This document shows positions 38,484 through 49,517 of a stretch of DNA of 64,000 nucleotides, in pieces (position 1 is the stretch's first letter; every line of letters begins with the position of its first letter). Below the pieces are notes generated by a model. That model worked only from the letters and a program-made list of their open reading frames with translations, ran no database searches and was not told where the DNA came from. A program made the position numbers and the translations under genes. Source of the DNA: Hofstenia miamia (lineage: Eukaryota; Xenacoelomorpha; Acoela; Hofsteniidae); NCBI GenBank assembly GCA_900660155.1, contig CABFPE010000196.1, positions 614,408-678,407 of the forward strand, in the 5' to 3' direction.

Positions 38484-41400
38484 CTCTAAATTTCTTTAAT
38501 TAGTTTGTATAAAACGAATGCTGCTTAATAATTAATATTTAATAGTTTGTTAACCATGAAAACTAAATTTCGAAAAAATGTGTTATTTTCTGAAAAAAAT
38601 GGATCAAGTTTTTGAACATTTTATCTACAATCAAGCGTTTACTAACATTTGTAAATGTTCACATAGCGATTGACACTCTTTAATAATTTCATACTATGGG
38701 GTTCAATTTTTTTTCACCTGTGATCTGTGCGGCTAACGATGGTATTTTCATGAAGTATCTATTTTCCATTTTTCCGCTTTCCCGATCCGTTGGTTGTTTA
38801 CTACTCACAGTTGAAAATTCCGATGACCAGAGATGCAAGTCCAAGAGTTTGTTTCTGAACGACTCTGAGAAATACAATTAAATGCTTCAGAGAATATTTT
38901 TTATTACATGCTCCCAAAGATCTGCAACATTGCCCAACAAAGTACCCCATTTATGTCGTTTTTGATAAAGGGAGTTTTCAAGAAGAGATTTTCGGTCAAA
39001 TCTACCACTTAGAACTTTAAAATTTCTTCAAGATATCCGAATGGCTCTAAATTGTAGTGGAATAGCGCCAATCACACGCACCTATTGCTAGCATTTACAA
39101 CAATGTTCTTTAATCTCAGTTTCCCGTATTTCAAGTATACAGGAAACGAACAACATCTGGGCCAGACGAACTTCTATATTGCAAATATCTAATCAACTTG
39201 ATCTCATCTCTGTAAAAATTGAAAAGTTAGTCCTGGTTTGTTTCTGGTCCTATTAGGTGTTTTTTACTAATACTGACTCTGAAATCAGTGTATCGATTCT
39301 AGAAACGGGACTTGTCCCATAGTTCTAAAATGTATACCAGTAAACATGGATGAAAATTTTTGGACGAACGCCATCTAGCGAATATACTCTATAGGATAGA
39401 AATATATGAATTTATAAAACAATGCTGTTTATTCGCATGCATTTATATAATTATGTAAATGAGATTTTATTAAGACATCGCTGTTATTGTAACAAAACGA
39501 TTGAATGACATGCTTAGTTTTCATTATGCTGTTCATAGCATTTCAAATGCAATTAAGCATCATCAAATTAAACGAAGTATTCGCAATTAAATTAATCACA
39601 AACACCTTCAAATTATTTAAGCCACTTTATCAAATGCACATACGACCTAAATAAGCATGTGACTTTCCAAGAAGCCTATCAATAGGCTAAAATCTGAAAT
39701 TCTATTTGAGGATTATAAAATTTTAATATCTGAATTTCAGGACGCACCTGGTTGATTGCTGTTGCAAAAGTTTTTGTAAACATAATATCTAAGCAGCGTA
39801 TTGACATTATTGTCTAATTCCAATAATTGATCATGAATGACGGAGAGAGGTACAGTGTCTTCCTTGTAAATATCTTTTCTACAGTCTAAAATATTGCTAG
39901 TCCTTAGCACATGACTTAAAAGTTTCCAAATTTCCTGCCTTTGAATCTAAATAATTTAATCAAAGCTAAATTATTTTCTTATAAATAATAAATATTTTCT
40001 ATTATAAATATTATATTTGTCGTGTTTTTACTGAAGAATCAGCACGATGAAAACCTCCACTCCTGTAAAGCACGCTGTGATAATGCCATATAAGTTTCTT
40101 CTTTCCATGATTGAGATCTCCAATCATAAGTGGAGAACGTCATTGTAGTTTGTTAACCCTAAACTGCTCTGTGTGCATCAAATATACAAGCAAGTTTGTG
40201 GATAGTTGCAAGCAGTTTTTCACAAGCCCATTAGGAAATTCCTTAAATCTTGAGTTATTTGATAATCTATTGGTGAATCCATATATTGGGGAACCTTTCT
40301 AATAAACTATTGGTATCATCTGTATCAGTTTGCTGAATAAATATAAATGTTATTATACTGTATAATATTTATTTAGAATATACTATCGAAATTTGTTTTT
40401 AAAGTGTCAAAAGATTTTAAAGAAATCAGTGATTGAGCAACATTAGGTCCTTGATACTAGGGTTATTGGTTTGAAAAATCTCGGGATCCTTAGAGATTGA
40501 AAATTTTGAAAAACAGGGGAGATTATGCTGTGCAGTTTTTAGAACTAAGAAAAGCAATAATTCAAAAGTGCTCTTTAGAAGCAATGCATAGCGTAGCATC
40601 ATATTTATGAGAATATAAATGTTTTCTATCATCTGATATGATCAATCCGATATCTTACCTCTAGTTCAGAAATATTGAACTTGATCGTATCGATATCCAT
40701 ATCAATCTCATGCATTTTTTCAATTAATTCACTTTTTTTCAAAGTCATTACTTTGGTTTTCCTAACGTTTTTGTCAACCCGTAACTGCAATTTATCACTT
40801 AGGTCGTTAATTAAAAACTTCAACTTCGATATGGACTGATATTGGTATAAAACCACGTGCAGCTGTGAAAACTTTTCAAAATCTCTCTGCTTGAAAATTC
40901 TTAAAATCTCTTCATTCTAAAAGTAGATTTTATGAAGTTTTTACTTGAAAAAGTACTAATTGACATTAACACATTTATTACACTAATTGGATTTAGAAAC
41001 AGAAAAACCTGCATTAAATTACTGCAATTTTGTTTACAAATCTAAGCAAAACTAAATGTTGATGAATTATCTCATACAATTTAATGGTAGTATCCCTACC
41101 TGAACTTTGATAACTTAACAACAAACTGTGTATGACCAAGCCAAATTTTATTGAAAATTCTTAAGTCTTAAAACACGACTTTGAGATCATTAAATTTATA
41201 CAAACATTTCATTTATTAAAAACTTTTAAAAATTTAATATTTGAACAGAAACTCACTTGGTATAGAAATTTATTTGTGGCGTTGGCGTCAATAGAAGCAG
41301 GCCTTGGTATCTGGGTCAAGCGGAACACTTAAAACTAGACATTGCATGATATTTCTAGACCAATTGCTTCGTTAATGGAGTAACAGACATTACCAAACAA

Positions 41401-44053
41401 ATAGGGATACGACAGGTGGAAGCTCAGATAGATTGGGGCTCTCAGACTATCAAGTAAAATGCTTTCCAGATGAATATTTGCAAATTAGGAAATGCTGCAT
41501 TTTAAAACAGAAGTTATGTTTGTTACAGTTATTCGATAATGTCTATTTTTAATGTCCATATGTCACAAAAAACCAAAATGTTAAAATTCGCAAAGATTTG
41601 TTTCTAATTGCGAATTCTTTGCCTTTCTTAACTAAGCTGGTTGCTGCATTAAGTGCTGCTTCTTGGATAAAGTGTTTTGTTGACCCCTTTATCTGGGTTT
41701 TCAATAAACGCCAGGCAGTGGTTACAGTTTTCAGTAAGCCTTGATTGGCTGTAACCTCTATTGTTTTTAATAGAAGACTAAACATACAATAATTGAATTT
41801 TAAAGGTCAAACTACAGTGGTGACTCTTAAACTATATTTTAAACTACAATATACGTTAATATACTCCTTAATAATTTGTTTAATGTGCATCAATGTTTAA
41901 CTTAATTTATATAGGAACTTTTTCAGTCTTTCCTACAGTGATAATTTTAGACTGTGGTTCTATCTCTCTCAAAAATCGGCAGCCATTATGACACTTAGTA
42001 GTTCAATCTTCAATCCAGGATCATTTATGACACAATGGATACATCTATTGAGGAGTAACAATATTACACTTCAATGAAACTTTCACATGTATAAAGTATG
42101 ACTTCTATGCCCAATATTTTTGGCAGATTGTGGTCACGGAATTGCTTATTTCAATGTTAGAACAATTTTGATAACGGGTCAACAATTCGGAGACTTTTAC
42201 TAGTTTGCTTTAATAATATGTGAGCAAGTATTCAAATTCTAATATTGATTGTGGCTTTCATAATTATGTCTATCCAGAAAAAATATAGAAATTGATTTTG
42301 TTCAATTTTACCGCAGCGTGAAAACACCCCCATGAATACTTACAGTAGATTCGTCCGAAACACCTAGGGTGTTCCTCGCTTCATAATGAAAGGCTTTATT
42401 ATTTAGAATCTTATCTGATATTTCGGCAAGTTCATCATCTGATAAATGATGGAGTATTTCCTTTCTTCTATTACTAAAGTATAACTTCATTTCATCTAAT
42501 GGATCTTTCTGTAGTCTTTGATTTCGTTTGTGAATTAATGGCAAAATTAAACTGTGATAGCTTTGTTTGAGAATTCCTAAATAGTAAAACAGTGAATTTT
42601 AGCATTATTGTAATTAAAGAAGTTTTGCATGGCTTAAAAATAAATTCTGTTTTACACATTGAACTCTGCTATTATATGCTTAAACACTTTACGAAGAATT
42701 CCATGTCTACAATCACTAATATATGCATAACCAAAAGCATTAACATAAAAGGTCATGGTTGTGGAGTATGTAGGTGGGAATACTTATAAATCATTTTTGA
42801 AGATGAATATTATTAGCTTATATATACATGAAAGGTGTTAAAGGTATGTAGTTCGTGATGAGATGTGTCATTCTTTGGGTAGACATTTTAAAATATTTTT
42901 GTTTCACATCAAGACCTACTTAATACTATTTTTAAGATTCCTAAATAAAATTCAATTTATTCATTACTTTAAAGGTCTCATTTATTGATGTTATTGAAAA
43001 CATGAATATATTTAATGATTTTCAAATTTAGTGGAATTTCTTTAATTATTTTGCTGAAAATTGAATTTTGTTTAAAGTATTTCAAGAAATTTCGACTAGG
43101 AAATGCTTGAAACTCATACTTCATAAAAAAATCAATGTAAGTAACGACCTAAAAAATTGCTTCAATTACCAAATAGTTGACAGAACCTAAAATATATCTG
43201 TTTTTGAGCAAACTTATGGAAACATCCGTACATTATATTGGTAAATGCATAATTGACAGAGTTAAAAACATCGTGGAAGTGGGCAAAAATTTTTGCACAA
43301 AAGGCTATAACAAAAAATCTAATTGCTTATAACTCAATAACAATGCAGCTATCTCAAATCTCAAAACACCACTGAATGGAGAATCATTTTTCCGTTTTAT
43401 TTTCTCGGAGGCTTCTGACTTTGTGCGCGACACATCTAGACGGGACATGGGTGAACTCTTTAAAAAACCAAGAGTTGTTGTTGTCTTGGGCTTTAGATCC
43501 CTCACTGTTTGAATAGTGGGAATGGTAGGAACTCAACATTTTTGCATAAATCGCATTTTCCATTGAAGAAAAGTTAACATTTTCAAATATTTCAAAGACA
43601 GGAATAATATTTATCTCAAATTTTCACCGTAACTGAGGAGCACACTTACCAATAAATGTTTGCAATTCGCAGAATTCCTGAATTTCCTAACAAGGTTGGA
43701 AAAAATAACTTAAAGATGTGGGCAAAACGATTAAGTATTATATAATGGGCTAACGATGTCATTTAACGATTGCCTACTACTAGATTTGTAATATTACTTT
43801 CTTATTACTACTCCGTGCAGAAGCTCCTACCACAATAAAATACTTAGAATCAACACCTACCTACTTTATACATCCATAGTGAGGCGAATCTAATAACAGA
43901 TAATCCGCCTTCTAGTCCACGTCCCTTTTCAATTTTAAGAAGTTCACTAATCAATCGACGTTTTCTCTTTCTAAATTCAGTCATTGGTGATAATCTTATG
44001 CTGCTACTGTCTCTTGTTTTTCGGTCAGCTGGTATATGTGAGAAATACTCCAT
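38295..44053 (-). CDS. Unrecognised six-exon host gene, 3' end missing
   Basis: Six minus-strand exons can be chained with compatible phases: 44053-43861, 43531-43370, 42576-42344, 40916-40659, 38862-38809 and 38483-38295. Together they make 1089 nt, 363 codons without a stop. The start is the ATG at 44053-44051; an in-frame TAA lies directly before it. Donors include GTAAGTATTC, GTAAGAT, GTGAGT and GTAGAT. The predicted protein is charged and helix-rich, with no signal peptide or membrane span. The N-terminal part has a basic cluster (FRKRKRRLI), the middle a KLYFSNRRKEILHH helix, and exon 4 a likely coiled coil (KKSELIEKMHEIDMDID). Exon 6 ends phase 0, so at least one more exon should follow to the left. 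I do not recognise the family. Exons 3, 4 and 6 are well supported. Exons 1, 2 and 5 are less certain. Confidence 0.6.
38809..38862 (-). CDS. Exon 5 of the 38-44 kb gene, 18 codons
   Basis: A small exon, SFRNKLLDLHLWSSEFST, between TTGTATTTCTCAGAG and GTGAGTAG. The upstream AG AG doublet offers two acceptors, and the second keeps phase 0 with exons 4 and 6. Its shortness makes it the least certain member with exon 2. Confidence 0.42.
39364..39377 (-). promoter_or_regulatory. Shared 13-base word TTCGCTAGATGGC
   Basis: The minus strand reads TTCGCTAGATGGC. The same 13 bases occur on the minus strand near 53969-53981, and CTAGATGGC again near 60786 in the plus direction. The core resembles the CTCF consensus (A-S-Y-A-G-R-K-G-G-C). 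It could equally be part of a dispersed repeat. Confidence 0.2.
40659..40916 (-). CDS. Exon 4 of the 38-44 kb gene, coiled-coil
   Basis: The acceptor is ATCTACTTTTAG|AAT and the donor is CTAGAG|GTAAGAT. It is exactly 86 codons, phase 0 at both ends. It starts NEEILRIFKQRDFEKFSQLH and runs through YQYQSISKLKFLINDLSDKL to a heptad-like stretch (KKSELIEKMHEIDMDIDTIK), suggesting a coiled coil for partner binding. Confidence 0.68.
41549..41785 (-). other. Protein-like frame inside intron 3
   Basis: A minus-strand frame reads NQGLLKTVTTAWRLLKTQIK and FIQEAALNAATSLVKKGKEF, more protein-like than most frames here. It lies between exons 3 and 4 on the same strand, but no acceptor/donor pair keeps phase with them. 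Exons 3 and 4 join in phase without it. It may be an alternative exon, a relic, or chance. Confidence 0.3.
42344..42576 (-). CDS. Exon 3 of the 38-44 kb gene
   Basis: The acceptor is TACTATTTAG|GA and the donor is TCTACT|GTAAGTATTC, both strong. It has two bases plus 77 codons. It includes RNQRLQKDPLDEMKLYFSNR and ILHHLSDDELAEISDKILNN, helical and charged, with ordinary coding composition. It ends phase 0. Confidence 0.68.
43370..43531 (-). CDS. Exon 2 of the 38-44 kb gene
   Basis: It opens after GTTGAG with TTCCTACC (two bases complete a Val codon) and closes at CAGTG|GTGTTT in phase 1. The translation includes VRDLKPKTTTTLGFLKSSPM and DVSRTKSEASEKIKRKND, a Ser/Thr/Lys-rich, probably disordered linker. 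The acceptor lacks a strong pyrimidine tract, so this exon is less certain than exon 3. Confidence 0.45.
43861..44053 (-). CDS. Exon 1 of the 38-44 kb gene (start exon)
   Basis: It starts MEYFSHIPADRKTRDSSSIR and encodes 64 codons plus one base. It contains LSPMTEFRKRKRRLISELL, a basic amphipathic helix. The donor chosen is AAAGTAG|GTAGGT, leaving phase 1; a donor four bases earlier (AAA|GTAGGT) would leave phase 0. The phase-1 choice fits the next exon. Confidence 0.5.
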
Positions 44054-44563
44054 TTACTAAATTAGATCTTGTAATATTCCCTCCTATAAATTTATTAAAA
44101 ATTTTTTCTCTACAACAACGTGTATTATATATACTTGAATTGTTTAGTTTTTATTTAAACCTCTTTACATATCTCTCAATAGCTCTGGCATAACATAGTA
44201 ACCAAAAAGTTATTTACTTGCGCTTAAATATTGCATATGTTTAGGATATCTGTAATTCATAATATAAAACATTTAACGCAATTGTATGCTTGATGTAATC
44301 TCTAAGATATTTCGGAATTTTTCAAAGTTTATTACAGCATCGAATGCTAGATATTGGGGAAAAAATGGAATGTACTGCCAAGCATGATGAGAGCAGAAAA
44401 TCGACGTGTTGTCAATTTTTCATGAAAAATTTGTGCTATAAACATAAGCAATGTCTTGAAAAGGTATTTCACACTACGCTATAAGAAATTCGTATTGATA
44501 AAATCCAACAAAAAAGCAATGGCGTTTGAATTCATTTTTTCATTACTATATACAGTGTTGTGG

Positions 44564-44895
44564 NNNNNNNNNNNNNNNNNNNNNNNNNNNNNNNNNNNNN
44601 NNNNNNNNNNNNNNNNNNNNNNNNNNNNNNNNNNNNNNNNNNNNNNNNNNNNNNNNNNNNNNNNNNNNNNNNNNNNNNNNNNNNNNNNNNNNNNNNNNNN
44701 NNNNNNNNNNNNNNNNNNNNNNNNNNNNNNNNNNNNNNNNNNNNNNNNNNNNNNNNNNNNNNNNNNNNNNNNNNNNNNNNNNNNNNNNNNNNNNNNNNNN
44801 NNNNNNNNNNNNNNNNNNNNNNNNNNNNNNNNNNNNNNNNNNNNNNNNNNNNNNNNNNNNNNNNNNNNNNNNNNNNNNNNNNNNNNNNNNNNNNN
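44564..44895. other. Assembly gap (332 N)
   Basis: A run of N. Frames said to cross it are meaningless. It is followed at once by a (TA)n run to about 44922. Confidence 1.
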
Positions 44896-44922
<27 letters not shown>

Positions 44923-44927
<5 letters not shown>

Positions 44928-45690
44928 TAAATGACAATAAAATTTTCTCAAATAATCAATTTGGACTTCGACCTAAATTTAACATATTTGATACGATTTT
45001 ATCAATCACAGAAAAGATTAAACTAAATTTAAATTAAAACTTGTTCTCAGCGGTAGCTTTAGTCGATTGAAGTAAAGCATTTATCTCACTAAATTTCGTT
45101 ATTTTAATAGAAAAATTTTAGGCAACGATGTTTTAGATTCAATGCAATATGTTTTATTATTATTTTTCTAGACAGTCGCACACAACGACTAAAAATGGAT
45201 TAAATTGTTCAAAATATACTATTACAAATATAGTTCTTGCCCAGTACCTGTACTAGGCTCCATTCTATTTTCATTACACGTAAATGATATTTCAAAATCC
45301 TTGGAAAACAGAAGTATTTATCAATATGCAGATGATACATTGCATATTACGAACAGCAAAAGATTCCTCTTATGCAACCAGACGTCTGACAAAAGATCTT
45401 AAAAATCTCGTAACATTATTGAATCGTAATAAACTGAAAATTAATTCTGACAAATCTCAATTTATTATTTTTTCATCTAAAGAACAAAGAAAGTGTACTA
45501 AAAATATTTTAAAAAATGTTTGTGATAATGTAATTCTTCAAAGCACATGTGTAAATTACCTTCGTAAACTAATAGAGAATGACTTAAAATTAGATATTTT
45601 TCTTTCCCAAAAATTGAAAAAAATGGCATCTGAAGCAACATATTTGTACAATTTGCGTGATGTAGGAAATACGTTTCATTTTTCCTGATT
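44923..45690 (+). mobile_element. LINE reverse-transcriptase fragment
   Basis: The translation gives IFSNNQFGLRPKFNIFDTIL (the QFGFR block of reverse transcriptase). It then gives VLGSILFSLHVNDISKSLEN and IYQYADDTLHI, the catalytic ADD. After a frame change it gives LTKDLKNLVTLLNRNKLKIN and KSQFIIFSSKEQRK. The C-terminal part (LIENDLKLDIFLSQKLKKMA) matches the minus-strand fragment at 21180-22005, so the two copies belong together. There is at least one frameshift and several stops. The 5' side runs into the gap. Confidence 0.78.
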
Positions 45691-46731
45691 CCATTTAATT
45701 ACAGCGCATTTCTTTTTCAAAATTTAACATCGCAAAAACGTTCATAACTATCATAGATTTTTAACTGGGCATTAGAACACTGGGTTATATTGAAAACCAT
45801 GAGTATATAACGCAATTAAAATCATGATATAATATCTTGGCCCCGAGTTACTTTATTCGGTATCAATCTCTATGTAAGATTGATAAATTTCTTCATGAAT
45901 TAAGTTAATAAAGTTTTTTAATAATTACATCGAAGTCAATAAAAGGAATAAAATGGCTAAATACTAAGAGATCATAAAATTCGATGTTCTGGAACTCTGA
46001 CTTCAGCAAATTGTATGTAATAACAAAAAATTGTGAGATGTGTTCAAAGACCACAGCAACTTTAATATTTGGCAGAATGGTGACCAATGACAAACTGAAC
46101 TCATTAAGAAAGCAATTATCCGATCCCATTCTGAGCTGAAGTTCTGAAGCAAACTTTTTGATGAAGATAGCAATAAAAATACTAACTTCTTTAAAAAAAA
46201 GTATGTGTATAACTAGAAACATAATGAAACTATAATTTTTAGATATTATGTCTTGCTAAAAATATTATAAGAAAAGTAAAAAAAATTGGTGCCAAATCTT
46301 TCAAAATCGAGATTTGCCATTACTTTTCAAGAGTGTGCCTCCTCAGCATCCCTCTTCCGGCAAAAATAGGACTAGAACACTCCAAAAGGGCTCACCTCAT
46401 AAAATCAATGGTTTTCATCATCAAGCAGCGAAACTTAGAAGGACAATGACTTACATATTACTGAAAACTAATAGAACAAAAAATTCAATGCTCTGGTAGT
46501 CTAACGTCATAATAAGCCCTGACACATACAATTTAATGTAGGCCTATTCAGTTGTGGCTTAAAGTTTAAGCTTCTAAATTATATGTAATATATAATTGAA
46601 AAGAAACTTAGAGACCCAATTCATGCGTTTTTAGAATACGATTTAGGAAAGTATAAACCTTGAATTTCAGTGTGTAGAGTGGTTCTTCTTTAGCAGTTGT
46701 ATGAAAAGACTTGTTTAATTGAACGGTTTAA
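45691..46731. other. Stretch without a clear gene
   Basis: A 105-codon minus-strand frame at 46222-45905 has a hydrophobic, partly protein-like translation. It faintly recalls the helical region before the dimerisation end of hAT-type transposases, but I cannot support that. Nothing else was seen. Confidence 0.3.
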
Positions 46732-47215
46732 TTAAAAGATGATATGAATAGGTGAGAAATTTTGACGAACCGAGGTGATACGTTGATGTAGAGATTGCTG
46801 AAACTGCCGAGGATTGTTCAAGAAATCGATGAGGCCTGTGTTAATGACGACGTGTTGAAGGCGTTGTGGTGTGTAGTTTTTTACTTTTTCGTTGAGCTGT
46901 TGAGTGCTGTGTCCTGGATAGCTGTGAACTGTTGTAGTTTGATTAAAGAGGAGATTATGTGATCTAGCATATTTGAGAATCGAGCTTCCAAGAACGAGTG
47001 TTGTAGAATTTGATTTGATGCGTTTGATGTGCGTAGTCTGTTTTTCTGATGATGTGTTGGAAGTGGCGGATGTTGACGCGGATGATGGTTGCACTTCGGA
47101 ATCTTTAGATTTTATTATAGGTGACGAAGGAGAAATTTCTGTTTCATTTGAAGATTCTGATTCTACTGAAGATATATGAGACGTATGAGTGGATGCTCTT
47201 TCAGTAGAGATGTCT
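46732..47215 (-). pseudogene. LINE ORF1-like SGNH-esterase fragment
   Basis: Read leftward from a stop near 47213, a Ser/Glu-rich linker (HISSVESESSNETEISPSSP) leads into TTLVLGSSILKYARSHNLLF, then HSYPGHSTQQLNEKV and VVINTGLIDFLNN. This order matches the SGNH hydrolase fold: a G[DS]S block with the nucleophile Ser, a PG.S segment, and a block that normally reads GTND. Such esterase domains occur in the first ORF of some CR1/L2-type LINEs. Here GDS is GSS and the Asn-Asp of the third block is altered, so it is probably inactive. A Ser-rich linker before the domain also fits a LINE ORF1. The downstream catalytic His block is not seen. Confidence 0.5.
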
Positions 47216-47395
47216 TAAGATCTTGAATACACTAACGGAAAACAAATAAAAGAGTTTCGTTTGAATTACTTTGACTGAGTCGGTAAAACATTTGATGTAG
47301 CTGCGACTTTTTTTAGTCTTAATGAAAGCAAATGCCGCGTCCAGTGTTGTGGCACCAGCGAATACGTCATTAATTACCGCTTCCAGAGAGAACAC
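47201..47395 (-). other. Short frame upstream of the esterase-like fragment
   Basis: A 64-codon minus-strand frame reads FSLEAVINDVFAGATTLDAA and FAFIKTKKSRSY. It lies just before the esterase-like piece on the same strand but in another frame. It may be part of the same element. I do not recognise it. Confidence 0.25.
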
Positions 47396-47559
47396 GAAAC
47401 CCGACCGTTCTCAACGACGTCCATAATAATTCTAATAATAATAATATACTTCAACTTAAATGGAGATGTAGAGGGGAAGGAAAGGACTGCTAAGTGTAGA
47501 GGAAACTACAGAAGCAGAAGCACTAGGGCTAAAGGAATGTAGGGGGGGTTAAGGAAGAT

Positions 47560-48440
47560 AAGAACTGAGATTGAAGAAAATAAGGTATACCAGAGTAGGA
47601 TGAAATCAAAGAGACAAACAAGATATAGGCAGAACGCAACGCATGGAGAATACTGGAGGAATACAGAAATGTGAGACAAAGAAGAGAGCAGCAAGTGGTT
47701 AAAGAAGGCAGGACTAAAAAGAGAAACAGAAGCACTGATAATGGCAGCACAGGAGCAAGCAATAAGGACAAACTGGGTGAAGAAGCATATAGACAGAAGA
47801 AAGGAAGGAAGTGATAAGTGTAGGCTATGTAAGAAAGAGGTGGAGACAGTAGATCATCTGATAGCAGAAATTATGTGAGAAATTGGCACAGAATGAGTAT
47901 AAGTTCAGGCATGACAAGGTGGGACGAATGGTACACTGCAGCTTGAGCAGGAAACATGGGTTAGAAGCAGAAGACAAGTGGTATGAGCACAAGCCGCAAG
48001 GAGCCATAGGGAATGAGAAGGTTAAGATACTGTGGGACTTCAACATAGAGACAAGCAAGGTGATAGAAGCAAGGAGGCCAAACATAGTAGTGGTAGACAA
48101 AGAGAAATGATTGGGAACAGTGATAGACATAGCAGTACCAAAGGACAGGAATGTAGAAAGCAAGAAGAAAGAGAAGATAGACAAGTATAGAAAGTTGGCA
48201 GAGGAAATAGAAAGACTGTGGAAGTTGAGGAAGGTTGAAGTAGTCCCGGTAGTTGTAGGAGCACTTGGAGCAGTGAGTAAGAAACATAAGAGATACTTGA
48301 AGGATTTGGGAGTACCAAAGTGGGGAGGAGTGGTAGCACAGAAAGCAACATTGTTAGGTACAGCTAGAGTCCTGATAAAAACTATCAGACTCCCTGGGAA
48401 CTGGTGAGTTCTCCGAGATGAGAGGGATACCAGCATGAAG
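47560..48440 (+). mobile_element. LINE C-terminal part with zinc knuckle and endonuclease-like domain
   Basis: The translation gives WLKKAGLKRETEALIMAAQE, then a knuckle CRLCKKEVETVDHLIAE (Cys-Cys-His present, the last Cys lost to a frame change). It continues EYKFRHDKVGRMVHCSLSRK, KILWDFNIETSKVIEARRPN, then IVVVDK, VIDIAVP and VPVVVGALGAVSKKHK. This is the widespread animal retroelement tail with a PD-(D/E)xK-like nuclease: RP[DN] ... D about 15 residues on, then Lys-rich helices. It resembles the restriction-like endonuclease of R2/R4-type LINEs. About 280 residues remain with a few breaks. The strand is strikingly G/A-rich, unlike its surroundings. The coding end is at about 48407. Confidence 0.75.
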
Positions 48441-48482
48441 CTGTGAGAAGTAATGAAATAATAATTAATTATTTTGTGTGGT

Positions 48483-49245
48483 TACAAATAAACTGATTGT
48501 CACTTATAAAGAATTAAAAGATATAGTAGAAAATTTTGTGATTATCTCGCTTTCGATACATTAATGTCGCCGAAGATTTAAGTTGTTGGTTGTTTCATTT
48601 AGCTTTGCCATATTTTATTGATTTCGTTTTATGATTTGTCAAATAATTAGAGCTTCTTTTTTAATGGCATTTTTATAGATTCCTTAAATTTATAGAAATT
48701 TGGTTCTTCCTTTATATCTGGATGGAGCTTGTTCCATAAATCAATTGTAAAATTTGTAAACGATCTTTCTCCTATTTTCTTTATATTTAATTCTAGTGAC
48801 GATCTTTTCCAAAATAGCGAGAGGTAATTTTATTTTGATAAGCATTTTTTGTTCTTGATCTTTTTATATGACAGATTGTACTGCTTGCCCAATTCAAAAG
48901 TTTTTGAAATATTTTCTTAGTTACATTAGTATATAAAAAATGAATAAGACAATGTGATAATATAAGAGATCTTAATAATATAATCTTCTATTTTATTGGT
49001 TGTACTTTTCCATTTCTACTCTTTAGAATCATAAATGAAGTTTCCTCAATAATCAATTTCATCATATTTTGTTGAACAAAATGCTTTTACTTTAAATTTT
49101 CTTGTAAAATCTATATTTTGAATGTATACTTATAATAAATATTATCTTGAAATTGAATAAATTTAGCACCAATGAAGCTGGGAATATCATTTACGTATAG
49201 ATTCAGTAATGGTAAGCCGAAGCTTGCTAACTGCTCATCGGAAGA
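48483..49245 (-). mobile_element. LINE 3' fragment, copy 1
   Basis: Read leftward: GLPLLNLYVNDIPSFIGAKF (reverse-transcriptase block before the catalytic Asp pair), degenerate coding DNA, then a tail block resembling GERSFTNFTIDLWNKLHPDI. The DNA near 48713-48750 (TTTATATCTGGATGGAGC and on) is nearly identical to 59113-59150. The 3' edge TACAAATAAACTGATTG matches that of copy 2. Confidence 0.7.
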
Positions 49246-49517
49246 TACTAATTATTGCGATTGGCGAATTTTAAATGCCAACCAACATCACAATGCTGAT
49301 TCTATTAATAGTACAGGTATAGGAAGAGCATTATATTTTAAACACATTGATTTATTTCGAATTTATTATAATACTCAATATAATTGTCTGATATGAAAGC
49401 CCTGCGAAACGCATGCTAAGTTATTTAACGAGTGATGCAGAATCCACTGCAAAGTCAGTTAGCTTTTCACCAAAAAACTGCGTTGAACGTTCTCTTACAT
49501 TGTAAATACAAGAATCA
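49246..49517. other. Short stretch without a gene
   Basis: Nothing supported. Confidence 0.5.

Noticed and set aside
44456-45037. Open frames crossing the N run
   Set aside because: Unknown bases cannot support an open frame. The same applies to frames across 59944-60276.
45905-46222. 105-codon minus frame recalling a hAT transposase C-terminal region
   Set aside because: No WW/dimerisation motif or other domain piece was found nearby. It remains a guess.
47825-48436. Long minus-strand frame of about 200 codons, Leu/Ser-rich
   Set aside because: It is the antisense of the purine-rich LINE tail on the plus strand, which has clear family motifs.
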